A DNA stretch of 64,000 nucleotides from BP-133 sp040756995 (GTDB lineage: Bacteria > Actinomycetota > Acidimicrobiia > IMCC26256 > BP-133). The translations under genes were made by a program, and so were the position numbers. Shown piece by piece: positions 53,002 through 61,134 of the stretch; the stretch's first letter is position 1, and every line of letters begins with the position of its first letter. The notes under the pieces were generated by a model. It ran no database searches, was not told the DNA's origin, and saw nothing but the letters and a program-made list of their open reading frames with translations. The stretch lies in contig JBFLYK010000014.1 in NCBI GenBank assembly GCA_040756995.1, positions 62,001-126,000 of the forward strand, written 5' to 3'.

Positions 53002-54207
53002 ATGCCCCCGAAGCTGCTGCGCATCGACAATCGGCAACGCCGCGCCCGCCTCGCCCGGCGCCACCATCTCGCCGGGCCGTCCCGAGCGGCGGATGTCGTG
53101 ACCCTGGCCGGCGACCTCGTCGGCTTCCACGGCAGCGACCCGGCCAGCGTCTTCCTCTCGGCCTGGGCCCGGTTGCGGAAACCGGAGAGCACGGTGGCCG
53201 AGCTCGAGCGGGCGCTGTACACCGATCGCACGCTGGTCCGCACGCTCTGCATGCGGCGCACCATGTTCGTGGTGCCGACCGACGCCGTGCCGGTGGTGCA
53301 GGCGGCGGTCACCGAGGCGCTCGTCCCCGGCGAGCGGCGGCGTACGGTGCAGATGATCGAACAAAGCGGCATCGCCGCCGACGGCGCCGCCTGGCTCGAG
53401 GAGGTCGAAGCCGCCACTCTGGCGGAGCTCATCGTCCGCCGGGAGGCGACCGGCGCCGAGCTGGCCAAGGCCGTGCCCGGGCTCGACCACCAGATCCCCG
53501 TCGGTGAGGGCAAGACGTGGGCCGGCACCGTCGGCATCTCGACCCGGGTGCTGTTCCTCCTTTCGACGGCCCAGCGGATCGTGCGGGGCCGGCCCAGGGG
53601 CTCGTGGACCAGCAGCCAGTACCGCTGGTCGCCGATCGAGGCGTGGCTGCCGGACGGGGTGCCGACCATGGAACCGGCCGCCGCCCGCTCCGAGCTCGTC
53701 CGCCGGTATCTGGCCCGCTTCGGGCCGGCGACCACCAACGACATCAAATGGTGGACGGGCTGGACGGTCGCCCAGACCAAGGCCGCGCTGGCCGCCGTCG
53801 AGGCGGTCGAAGTGGCGCTGGATCCGGAGATGACACGGGGCTGGGTTCTGCCCGGTGACGTCGCGCCGGTGCGGGCGCCGGCGCCGTGGGTGGCGCTCCT
53901 GCCATCGCTCGACCCGACGACGATGGGATGGCAGCAACGGGAGTGGTATCTCGGCCCCCACGGCCCGCAACTCTTCGATCGCAACGGAAATGCCGGTCCC
54001 ACCGTGTGGGTCGACGGGCGGGTCGTCGGAGGATGGGCGCAGCGCCGCAGCGGGGAAATCGTCCACCGTCTGCTGGAGGACGTCGGCGCCGAAGCGTCCG
54101 GCGCCGTGGCGGCCACCGCAGCGCAGCTCGAACGGTGGCTCGGCCCCATGCGCGTCACGCCCCGGTTCGCCACCCCGCTCCAGAAGGCACTGACGGCGGG
54201 CGACTGA
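53002..54207 (+). CDS. AlkZ-like winged-helix DNA-binding protein (HTH_42)
   Basis: 401 residues. Family features are LSAWARLRKPESTVAELERA, TLVRTLCMRRTMFVVPTDAV, STRVLFLLSTAQRIVRGRPR, RYLARFGPATTNDIKWWTGW, LLPSLDPTTMGW and NGNAGPTVWVDGRVVGGW. These match the winged-helix DNA-binding (DUF1006/AlkZ) superfamily, some members of which are DNA glycosylases that unhook crosslinks. The catalytic Q-x-Q region reads LVGFHGSDP, so glycosylase activity is doubtful. ATG 53002. Confidence 0.88.
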   Translation: MPPKLLRIDNRQRRARLARRHHLAGPSRAADVVTLAGDLVGFHGSDPASVFLSAWARLRKPESTVAELERALYTDRTLVRTLCMRRTMFVVPTDAVPVVQAAVTEALVPGERRRTVQMIEQSGIAADGAAWLEEVEAATLAELIVRREATGAELAKAVPGLDHQIPVGEGKTWAGTVGISTRVLFLLSTAQRIVRGRPRGSWTSSQYRWSPIEAWLPDGVPTMEPAAARSELVRRYLARFGPATTNDIKWWTGWTVAQTKAALAAVEAVEVALDPEMTRGWVLPGDVAPVRAPAPWVALLPSLDPTTMGWQQREWYLGPHGPQLFDRNGNAGPTVWVDGRVVGGWAQRRSGEIVHRLLEDVGAEASGAVAATAAQLERWLGPMRVTPRFATPLQKALTAGD

Positions 54208-54224
54208 GACGGAACTGGGAATCG

Positions 54225-54255
54225 TTGACAAAGATCGTCAGGTCTGCCTTACATT
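54225..54255 (+). promoter_or_regulatory. Promoter of the LAxTG surface-protein gene
   Basis: TTGACA at 54225-54230, then TTACAT or TACATT (54249-54255) after 18-19 bp. The start of transcription is expected near 54262, leaving a ~40-nt leader with GGGAGG before GTG 54304. Confidence 0.65.
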
Positions 54256-54303
54256 GCTGGGTTGGGCGCCGGCTCTGAAGGCGCCGACCGAGGGAGGCCG
54301 GAG

Positions 54304-55002
54304 GTGCTGTCCGTGAACGGACCAACGCAGAGTCGCCGGGGTCGTTGCTTCCTGTTGCTGGCGCCGCTCCTGCTGGCGACGGTGGTGCCGGCGGGCCGGA
54401 GCGACGCCGCCGAGGACACGAAGGTGTCGGCCACCACGGTCGCCCAGGCGCTCAAGACCATTGAGCGCGCCGGCGGGGACATCGCCGCCCACGCCGCCGC
54501 CGACAAGGCCAAGGCGGAACACGGAGTCGAGGTCATCGAGCCCTTGTGGAAGATGATCGAAGGCACCATCCGGGCCAACGACCCGAACTCCTACGCCGCC
54601 TTCGAGGACGCCGTCGCCGACCTCGGCGCGGCGGCCAAGGCCGGTGACGCCCGGAAGGCCGGGGGAGCCGCCGGAGCGCTCAGTTCCGCCGTGCAGTTCT
54701 ACGTCGCCAAGTTCCCCGGCGAGGCCGGGCCGACCGCCGGCGCCCCCCGGGGCCCGGCCGCCGCCGCGGCCGCCGCTTCGAAGCCGGCCCCGAAGCAAGC
54801 GGCTTCGGCCGACAAGACTCCGGCCCCCGCCGAGGACAGGCAAGCGGCGGCCGTCAGCCCGGCCGCCGAGGCCGGTGACGCCACGCTGGCCCGCACCGGC
54901 CCGTCGTCGGCTCTCGCCGCCCTCGCCGGCGCCGCCCTCGGACTGGGCGGCCTCGGCCTCATCGGCGGCGCCCGCCGCCGCCGGTCCTCGCCGACCGCCT
55001 GA
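54304..55002 (+). CDS. Surface protein with LAxTG sorting signal
   Basis: 232 residues. GTG 54304 follows GGGAGG. Signal peptide RCFLLLAPLLLATVVPAGRS. A ~100-residue helical domain (TTVAQALKTIERAGGDIAAH, YAAFEDAVADLGAAAKAG) and an Ala/Pro/Lys linker of ~70 residues follow. The end is DATLARTG, a hydrophobic stretch and GARRRRSS. LARTG fits the LAxTG motif of class E sortase substrates in high-GC actinobacteria, so the protein is probably wall-attached. No sortase gene in the window. Confidence 0.8.
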   Translation: MLSVNGPTQSRRGRCFLLLAPLLLATVVPAGRSDAAEDTKVSATTVAQALKTIERAGGDIAAHAAADKAKAEHGVEVIEPLWKMIEGTIRANDPNSYAAFEDAVADLGAAAKAGDARKAGGAAGALSSAVQFYVAKFPGEAGPTAGAPRGPAAAAAAASKPAPKQAASADKTPAPAEDRQAAAVSPAAEAGDATLARTGPSSALAALAGAALGLGGLGLIGGARRRRSSPTA

Positions 55003-55008
55003 GCGAAC

Positions 55009-56529
55009 TCAGGCTCCGCTGGCTTGCGCCTCGGCGGCGGCCGCCACCCGCAGCACGGCGGCATCGGCGAAGTGGCGGCCGACGATCATCATTCCGATCG
55101 GCAGCGATCCGGGCGGCTGGCACGGCACCGTGATCGCCGGATGGCCCGTCACGTCGAACGGCGCGGTGTTGACGACCATCTCGAAGGCCCGGCCGATGTA
55201 CTCCGCCCGGGAGGCGTCCAGCGCCGGCAACGGCGTCGGCAGCATCGGCAGCGTCGGCATCACCAGCACGTCGGCCTCGTCGAGCGCGGCGTCGTACGCC
55301 GCCCGCAGGGCGCGGCCGACGTTCTGGCCCTTGGCGTAGTGCCGGCCGCCGTAGCTGCGGCGCAGGTGCTCGCCGAGCAGCATCACCAGCTTCACGGTGT
55401 CGGCCACGTCGTTGACCCGGGCCTGCCGGCCCCGGCCGAAGGCCTCGCCCAGCCCCGTGGCGTAGTGACCCTTCCAGCCGGTACCCAGCCCGTTGCCCTT
55501 GACCATGAGCTCCGTGGCGCCCTCCATGCCGATCGCCATCCAGACCGTCATCGCCACCCGGTGCATCGGCACCGACACCTCGCTGACCACCGCCCCGGCC
55601 TTCTCCAGGCGGCGGGCGGCGTCGCGAACCGCCTCGTCGACGGCCTCCTCCGACCGGCCCTCCCACCCGAACCCTTCGGACAGCACACCGACGCGCACGC
55701 CACTCAGATCGCCGTTGAGCCCGACGGAATAGGGCTCCGTCGGCACCACTGACGGCTGCCGGGGGTCAAGGCCGTCGGCGCCGGCCAGGACCTCGAGGAA
55801 CCGGGCGACGTCGGCCACCGTCGGCCCGATCGGGCCGGTGTGGTCGAGGGTCAGCTCGATCGGGAAGATGCCGCTGTAGGGCACGAGCCCATAGGTCGGC
55901 TTGTGGCCCACGACACCCGTCCAGCAAGCCGGCATCCGGATCGACCCGCCCTGGTCCCCGCCGATGGCCAGATCGGCCTCGCCGGTGGCCACCAGCACCG
56001 CCGAACCGCTCGACGAGCCACCGGCCGACCGGCCCGGCGCCCTCGGGTTCAGCACCGGCCCGGTGGCGGCGGTGTGGCTACCGCCGGAGAAGCACAGGTC
56101 CTCGCACACCGCTTTGCCGACGATGGTCGCGCCGGCGTCGAGCGTGCGGCTGACGACGGTGGCGTCGACCTCGGGCACGTAGCCCTCCAGCAGCGCGGAG
56201 CCGTTCATCATCGGGACGCCCGCCACGCACACGTTGTCCTTCACCACCAGGCGCTTGCCGGCCAACGGGCCGTCGGCCGCGCCGGGGATCTCACAGCGCC
56301 AGTACCAGGCGTTCCAGGGATTGTCGGACGGGTCGGGCCGGTATCCGGGCGTCCGGGGGTACCGGGGCGCCAGCGGGGCCGGCTCCACCATCTGCTCCAC
56401 GGCGGCGATCGTTCCGAGCAACGGCAGGAGCAGCTCCCGGAACGAGGCGAGATCCTCGTCGGACAGCACGAGCCCGAAGGACCGGGCGATGTCCTGCAGC
56501 TGTCCGATGGTGGGCGGTGAAACCGGCAT
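55009..56529 (-). CDS. Amidase-signature family amidase
   Basis: 506 residues. Catalytic Lys in GKRLVVKDNVCVAGVPMMNG, the Gly/Ser-rich signature RSAGGSSSGSAVLVATGEAD with the cis-Ser, and nucleophile Ser in GGDQGGSIRMPACWTGVVGH. LDHTGPIGPTVADVA and the C-terminal VTGHPAITVPCQPPG are conserved. An N-terminal helical extension of ~70 residues (LSDEDLASFRELLLPLLGTI) matches amidases related to Rhodococcus nitrile-pathway enzymes. Hydrolyses amides to acid and ammonia; substrate unknown. Confidence 0.93.
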   Translation of the reverse strand: MPVSPPTIGQLQDIARSFGLVLSDEDLASFRELLLPLLGTIAAVEQMVEPAPLAPRYPRTPGYRPDPSDNPWNAWYWRCEIPGAADGPLAGKRLVVKDNVCVAGVPMMNGSALLEGYVPEVDATVVSRTLDAGATIVGKAVCEDLCFSGGSHTAATGPVLNPRAPGRSAGGSSSGSAVLVATGEADLAIGGDQGGSIRMPACWTGVVGHKPTYGLVPYSGIFPIELTLDHTGPIGPTVADVARFLEVLAGADGLDPRQPSVVPTEPYSVGLNGDLSGVRVGVLSEGFGWEGRSEEAVDEAVRDAARRLEKAGAVVSEVSVPMHRVAMTVWMAIGMEGATELMVKGNGLGTGWKGHYATGLGEAFGRGRQARVNDVADTVKLVMLLGEHLRRSYGGRHYAKGQNVGRALRAAYDAALDEADVLVMPTLPMLPTPLPALDASRAEYIGRAFEMVVNTAPFDVTGHPAITVPCQPPGSLPIGMMIVGRHFADAAVLRVAAAAEAQASGA

Positions 56530-56938
56530 GGCTGACCTCCTCGGCGAGGCCGCCGAACCTACCTGAAGCGCCCGTCGCCCCGACGTGGCGCCTCGCCGGC
56601 CCCGGCGACGACGTTGTCGGGGCCCGGCGAGGCGGGGGGACCCCCGTCACCCGCCGTAGTTGCCGGATGTGGGCGATGCCGGCAAGCCGGGGAAATGGGT
56701 GACGAGGATCGCCGGCCGGATCAGTGACGAAGTTGGGATTCGCCACCGATCCGGCGCGGCGACCTGCTGGATTCGGCTATTTCCAGGTTTGTTTCTGTGC
56801 TTGTTTTCCGCGGCGTTCGCCGTTCCCAGCGGGGGAGGTTGCCGTTGAATCTTTCTGCCCCAAATAGCCCTCTGTCAAGGGCGCCATTTAGCAAACGTTC
56901 GGCCGGTCTATTTGCGGTATTCCCGCAACGGCTCGCCC
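56530..56938. other. Long intergenic region, possible 5' leader of the amidase gene
   Basis: On the minus strand TTGACA (56878-56873) and AAAGAT (56854-56849), 18 bp apart, could start a ~320-nt leader before the amidase. A frame starting MANPNFVTDPAGDPRHPF at 56746 lies in it but runs into the amidase gene in another phase and is unconvincing. No riboswitch class could be assigned. Confidence 0.4.
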
Positions 56939-59257
56939 TCAACCGGCGGTGGCCAGCAGCGATTGCGGACGGAGCAACGCCTCGATCTCGACCGCTTCGA
57001 CCGGCCGGCCGAACAGGTAGCCCTGGGCCATGTCGCAGCCGTGGCGGGCCAGGAACGACCGCTGAGCCTCGGTCTCCACCCCTTCGGCCACCACCTCGAG
57101 TCCCAGGGCATGGGCCATGGCGATCATGGCCGCCACGATCGGCGCTTCGTCGTTGGGATTCTCCACGCCCTCCACGAACGACCGGTCGATTTTCAGCGTG
57201 TGGAACGGGAGTCCCTGCAGCCGGCCGAGGGCGGAATAACCGGTCCCGAAGTCGTCGATGGCCAGCCGCACGCCGAGCGCTTCGAGTTCCCGGAACAGCG
57301 GCCGGCCCAACCCGTTCGGCGCGGTGGCCACCGTGTCGACGGCCATGCTCTCGGTCACCTCGAGTTCGAGCAGCCGGGGATTGATGCCGGTCACGGCCAG
57401 CACCTCGCTGACCCGCTCGACGATGCGGGAGCGCCAGAACGCCCGCCCCGAAAGGTTGACTGCCATCCGCACCGCCGGCAGGCCGGCCTCGGACCACGCC
57501 CGCAACTGGGCGCAGGCCGTCCGCATCACCCAGTCGTCGAGGGCGACGATGAGCCCGCTCTCCTCGGCCAGCGGGATGAACGTGTCCGGGGCGATGGGGC
57601 CCAGCGTCGGGTGGTGCCACCGCGCCAGGGCCTCGACGCCGCAGAGCCGACCCGTCGCCAGGTCGAACTGGGGCTGGTACACCACCCGCAGCTGACCGCT
57701 GTCGAGCGCCTGGTGGAGGTCGCCCTCCAGCACCAGGCGGGCCTCGACGCCGGCGTTCATCTCGACGCTGTAGATCTCGAAACAGTTGCGGCCGCGCTCC
57801 TTGGCCCGGTACATCGCCGTATCGGCGTTCTTGAGCAGCACCGACGGCCGTGTGCCGTCGTCGGGCGACACGGCGATGCCGACGCTGGCCGTGACGTAGA
57901 GCTCCTGGCCGGCGACGACGAACGGCGAGCGGAAGGTGGCCAGGACCTTCTCGGCCACGAACGCCGCTTCACCGGTGGAGCGCAGCCCGGTGGCCAGCAG
58001 AGTGAACTCGTCGCCGCTCATGCGGGCCACGGTGTCACCGCCCCGGAGCGCCCCGGTCAGGCGCCGCGCCACTTGCCGCAACAACTCGTTGCCGGTCGGG
58101 TGCCCGAGGCTGTCATTGACCCGCTTGAACCGGTCGAGGTCGAGCACGAAGACCGCCAGCTTGCGTTCGGGCTGCCGGCGCTCGGCCAGCGCCAGGCCCA
58201 CGGTCTCCTCGAACAGCAGCTGATTCGGCAGACCGGTCAGCGCGTCGTGGAACGCTTCGTGCTTGAGCTGTTCGACGAGGGCTGCGTTCTCCAGCGCGCT
58301 CGCCCCCACGGCCACCAGGGCGTCGAGCAGCCTGGCATCCTGCGGCCCGAGCGGCTGCAGGCCGCGACGGCCCGAAACCACCAGCCAGTGCTCGGGAAAG
58401 CCCGGCCCGGGAAGACGGCTTCCGAGTTCTCCCTCACCCGGGGGAGTCTCGGTGATCCGGGCGTCACGGCACCGGAGCAGTTCCCGGGCCGAGGCGGTGA
58501 TCGCCTCCTCGACATCGGCCGGCTCCATCGAGGCATGGGCCTCGAGGGCCGTCCGGAGCAGTCCGTCGAGCCGCTCCCGGTCGTTTCGGGCCCGCAACGA
58601 CCCCGCCAGCACGATGTGGAGCACGCCCATGGGGAGGGCGGCGAAGAGCAGCGCCCAGGAGTACGCCGAGCCGGCCAGCCCGGCCAGCAGCCCGATGGCC
58701 ACGGTGGCCGACCACACGAGGAGCCGGAACCCCAGCCCGTCGGCCAGCGATCCCCAGAACGGCTGGCCCTCGACCACCGCCAGCACGGCGGAGACCGACA
58801 CGGCGTTGACGATGAGGAACACGGCCGCGCCGAGGACGACCGCCGCGAAGCCCCGGGGGTTCGTCCCACCGGGACCGCCGACGAGATGGGCGGTGCCGAC
58901 CGCCAGACCGGCGGCCGTGAGCACCATCCCGGTGTTGAACAGGACGCGCACCAGCGGCCGCCGGGTGACGAGCCGGCTGACGAAGGCGGCGATGCCGAAG
59001 GCGGCGACGACGCCGAGCGGAGGGAGGAGCAGCGCCATCGCCACGAGGAAGGCCTCGTCGAGCTGAAACGCCTCGGTCTCCTCGCGGCGCAGGATCTTGA
59101 TCGGGAACGCCCAGGTCATGCCGAGCGCCACCATGAACCCGGCCAGTTCGGCCACGGAGCCGATGCCGTCGTGGCGACCGAGCACCAGGGTGAGCGCAAC
59201 CGTGAGCGCGCCCGCCCCGACGGCGGCCGCCACGGCCGCTTTCAGCTTCGCCGGCAT
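56939..59257 (-). CDS. Membrane GGDEF-EAL cyclic di-GMP protein
   Basis: 772 residues from ATG 59257. About seven hydrophobic segments in residues 1-230 (for example AFLVAMALLLPPLGVVAAFG and WALLFAALPMGVLHIVLAGS), then a GAF-like linker. The GGDEF domain (HDALTGLPNQLLFEE, LDLDRFKRVND, MSGDEFTLLA) has SGDEF at the signature, so cyclase activity may persist. The EAL domain (GVEALARWHHP, IAIDDFGTGYSALGR, AEGVETEAQ) has most catalytic acids. Either synthesis or hydrolysis of c-di-GMP is possible. It follows the subtilase gene by 13 bp, so the pair is probably one operon. Confidence 0.93.
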   Translation of the reverse strand: MPAKLKAAVAAAVGAGALTVALTLVLGRHDGIGSVAELAGFMVALGMTWAFPIKILRREETEAFQLDEAFLVAMALLLPPLGVVAAFGIAAFVSRLVTRRPLVRVLFNTGMVLTAAGLAVGTAHLVGGPGGTNPRGFAAVVLGAAVFLIVNAVSVSAVLAVVEGQPFWGSLADGLGFRLLVWSATVAIGLLAGLAGSAYSWALLFAALPMGVLHIVLAGSLRARNDRERLDGLLRTALEAHASMEPADVEEAITASARELLRCRDARITETPPGEGELGSRLPGPGFPEHWLVVSGRRGLQPLGPQDARLLDALVAVGASALENAALVEQLKHEAFHDALTGLPNQLLFEETVGLALAERRQPERKLAVFVLDLDRFKRVNDSLGHPTGNELLRQVARRLTGALRGGDTVARMSGDEFTLLATGLRSTGEAAFVAEKVLATFRSPFVVAGQELYVTASVGIAVSPDDGTRPSVLLKNADTAMYRAKERGRNCFEIYSVEMNAGVEARLVLEGDLHQALDSGQLRVVYQPQFDLATGRLCGVEALARWHHPTLGPIAPDTFIPLAEESGLIVALDDWVMRTACAQLRAWSEAGLPAVRMAVNLSGRAFWRSRIVERVSEVLAVTGINPRLLELEVTESMAVDTVATAPNGLGRPLFRELEALGVRLAIDDFGTGYSALGRLQGLPFHTLKIDRSFVEGVENPNDEAPIVAAMIAMAHALGLEVVAEGVETEAQRSFLARHGCDMAQGYLFGRPVEAVEIEALLRPQSLLATAG

Positions 59258-59270
59258 TGCGCTCCTGTCC

Positions 59271-60902
59271 CTACTCCCACGCCGTGGCGTACCAGCTGGA
59301 GCCGTACCAGCTGGAGCCGTACCAACTGCTGCCGTACCAGCTCGAGCCGTACCAACTGCTCCCGTACCAGCTCGAGCCGTACCAGCTGGAGCCGTACCAG
59401 CTGGAGCCACTCCACTCCGAGGTGAAGTAGGCGACCTGGTCGAACAGCTCGTTCTGGGCCGTCAGGTTCCCGACGAGGAGCTTGAGAACGGGCGACAGCA
59501 GGCGGAGGAGAGGATCGAGAAGGGCCCCGGTCTGGATGTTGATCTGCAGGCTGCCCCGGTCGAGCTGCAGCGAACCGGAGCCCAGCGAGCGGGGGACACC
59601 CTGGTTGGCCGAGTCGAACGTCCCGGCGTGGGCGGCGGCGTAGGCGTCGAGCGAACCGTGGCCGTCGACGTTGCCGTTGCCCACCGGGCCGGGGGCGGCC
59701 GTGCCGAGCAGCCGGGCCTTGACCTGGTCGGGTGTGAGGTTGGGCTCCTGCTGCAGCAGCAGCGCCGCCGACCCGGAGACGACGCCGGTGGCGAACGACG
59801 TACCGGAACCCTTGAAGTAGGCCGAGCCGACCCGCGACCCGGGGTAGGCGCCGTCGACCTTCGACCCCGGCGCCCGAAGACCGATGACCGACCGGCCGGG
59901 AGCGACCAGGTCCGGCTTGTTCAGACCGTCGGCCGCCGTCGGGCCCTGCCCGGAGAAGCCGGCCATGACGTCGTCACCCCGACCGGGCGTGCCGCGGTCG
60001 TCGAGGGCCCCGACGGTGACGACCAGCGGGTCGTCGGCCGGCTTGGTGACCGTCCCCGGACCCGGACCCTTGTTGGAGGACGAGACCGTGACGACGATGC
60101 CGGCGTCCCAGGCCCGCTCGACGGCACCGTCGAGGGGGCTGAGCATGTACGGCTGGGTGGAGTCCGTGCCGAGCGAGAGGTTGAGGACGCGGATCCCGTA
60201 CTGGTCCCGGAACGACACGGCCCACTGGATGGCCGCCAGCACGTGCGTGATGTCGCTGGCGCCGTTGCGGCCGGCGATCTTGATCGAGACGAGCTTGGCC
60301 TTCGGGGCGACGCCCTTGTACTGGCCGCCCGACGACGCCCCGTTGCCGGCGATGAGACCGGCGACGAACGTGCCGTGGCCGAACTCGTCGGTGTAGGGAT
60401 CGTCGCCCCCGGAGAAGTCGACGCCCCCGACGACCCGCCCGGCGAGGTCGGCGACCGGCGTGATGCCGGTGTCGACCACGGCCACCGTGACGCCCTCGCC
60501 CTCGACACCCTCGGCCCACAGCCGGTCGGCGCCGACGACCTTCGGGTAGACGGCGCTGGCGGCGTGGAGGGGCGACGGCTCGGCCGCCTGGATGTGGACG
60601 GGCCCGTTCTCCGAAACGTGGGTGACGCCCGGTTCGGCCGCCAGGGCGGACAGCGCCTCGACCGGGACGTCGGCGGCCACCCCGCTGACGATCCAGAGAT
60701 CCTGGGTGACGGTGCCGCCGTGGGCCACCACGGCGGCCCGGACGGCCGCCGGGGAGGCGCCCTGGACGATGACCGACCGGGTGGGACCGGCCGTTGAGGT
60801 CGGGGCCGGGGAGGCCGTCGCCGGAGTGACGGCCGCCGGGGCCGTGAAGGCCGCCGTGAGAAGGAATACGACAGACGCGATGAGTGTGCGCTTCGCCCGC
60901 AT
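59271..60902 (-). CDS. Secreted subtilisin-like protease with GSSWY-repeat tail
   Basis: 543 residues. Signal peptide TLIASVVFLLTAAFTAPAAV, an inhibitor-like propeptide (SVIVQGASPAAVRAAVVAHG), then the S8 domain: Asp in VTVAVVDTGITPVADLAG, His in DEFGHGTFVAGLIAGNG, oxyanion Asn region VTVSSSNKGPGPG, Ser in GSGTSFATGVVSGSAALLL. The C-terminus ends in eight GSSWY repeats, an aromatic tail seen on some actinobacterial subtilases, perhaps for surface binding. Upstream of and co-directional with the GGDEF-EAL gene. Confidence 0.94.
   Translation of the reverse strand: MRAKRTLIASVVFLLTAAFTAPAAVTPATASPAPTSTAGPTRSVIVQGASPAAVRAAVVAHGGTVTQDLWIVSGVAADVPVEALSALAAEPGVTHVSENGPVHIQAAEPSPLHAASAVYPKVVGADRLWAEGVEGEGVTVAVVDTGITPVADLAGRVVGGVDFSGGDDPYTDEFGHGTFVAGLIAGNGASSGGQYKGVAPKAKLVSIKIAGRNGASDITHVLAAIQWAVSFRDQYGIRVLNLSLGTDSTQPYMLSPLDGAVERAWDAGIVVTVSSSNKGPGPGTVTKPADDPLVVTVGALDDRGTPGRGDDVMAGFSGQGPTAADGLNKPDLVAPGRSVIGLRAPGSKVDGAYPGSRVGSAYFKGSGTSFATGVVSGSAALLLQQEPNLTPDQVKARLLGTAAPGPVGNGNVDGHGSLDAYAAAHAGTFDSANQGVPRSLGSGSLQLDRGSLQINIQTGALLDPLLRLLSPVLKLLVGNLTAQNELFDQVAYFTSEWSGSSWYGSSWYGSSWYGSSWYGSSWYGSSWYGSSWYGSSWYATAWE
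59285..59408 (-). repeat. 15-bp coding tandem repeat (GSSWY tail)
   Basis: About eight copies of a 15-bp unit (plus-strand GTACCAGCTGGAGCC and variants) encode GSSWY repeats. Variation is at synonymous positions, so the repeat is kept at the protein level. Confidence 0.85.
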
Positions 60903-61134
60903 GAATCCCCATGATCGACAGTCGGGCGACGACTTCCATAGCCCGTTAGCGTCAATTGCCGCCTCGCCGGGGATGTGGTCACCGGCGCCGGCGGCACATC
61001 CGCGCCGGATGCCGGAGTTGTGGTCCCGTGCCGGTCCGGCACCCCTCAGGCACTATCCTGGCGGGACTGAGGATTTTGCGAGCCCCTTCGAGCAGCGGCG
61101 CCAACTGGGGCTGCCCTACCGACAGCTCCCGTTG
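60903..61134. other. Divergent promoter region of subtilase and gltB
   Basis: The 232 bp hold no recognisable gene. The gltB frame is open upstream of its ATG without an ATG or GTG in phase. No convincing -10/-35 pair was found. Confidence 0.4.

Noticed and set aside
56530..56938. Possible riboswitch upstream of the amidase
   Set aside because: Fragments such as GCCGAATCC recall known classes, but no complete conserved core or pairing could be assembled.
59285..59408. Possible CRISPR-like or satellite repeat
   Set aside because: The 15-bp units are in frame inside the subtilase gene, without spacers, and encode GSSWY.
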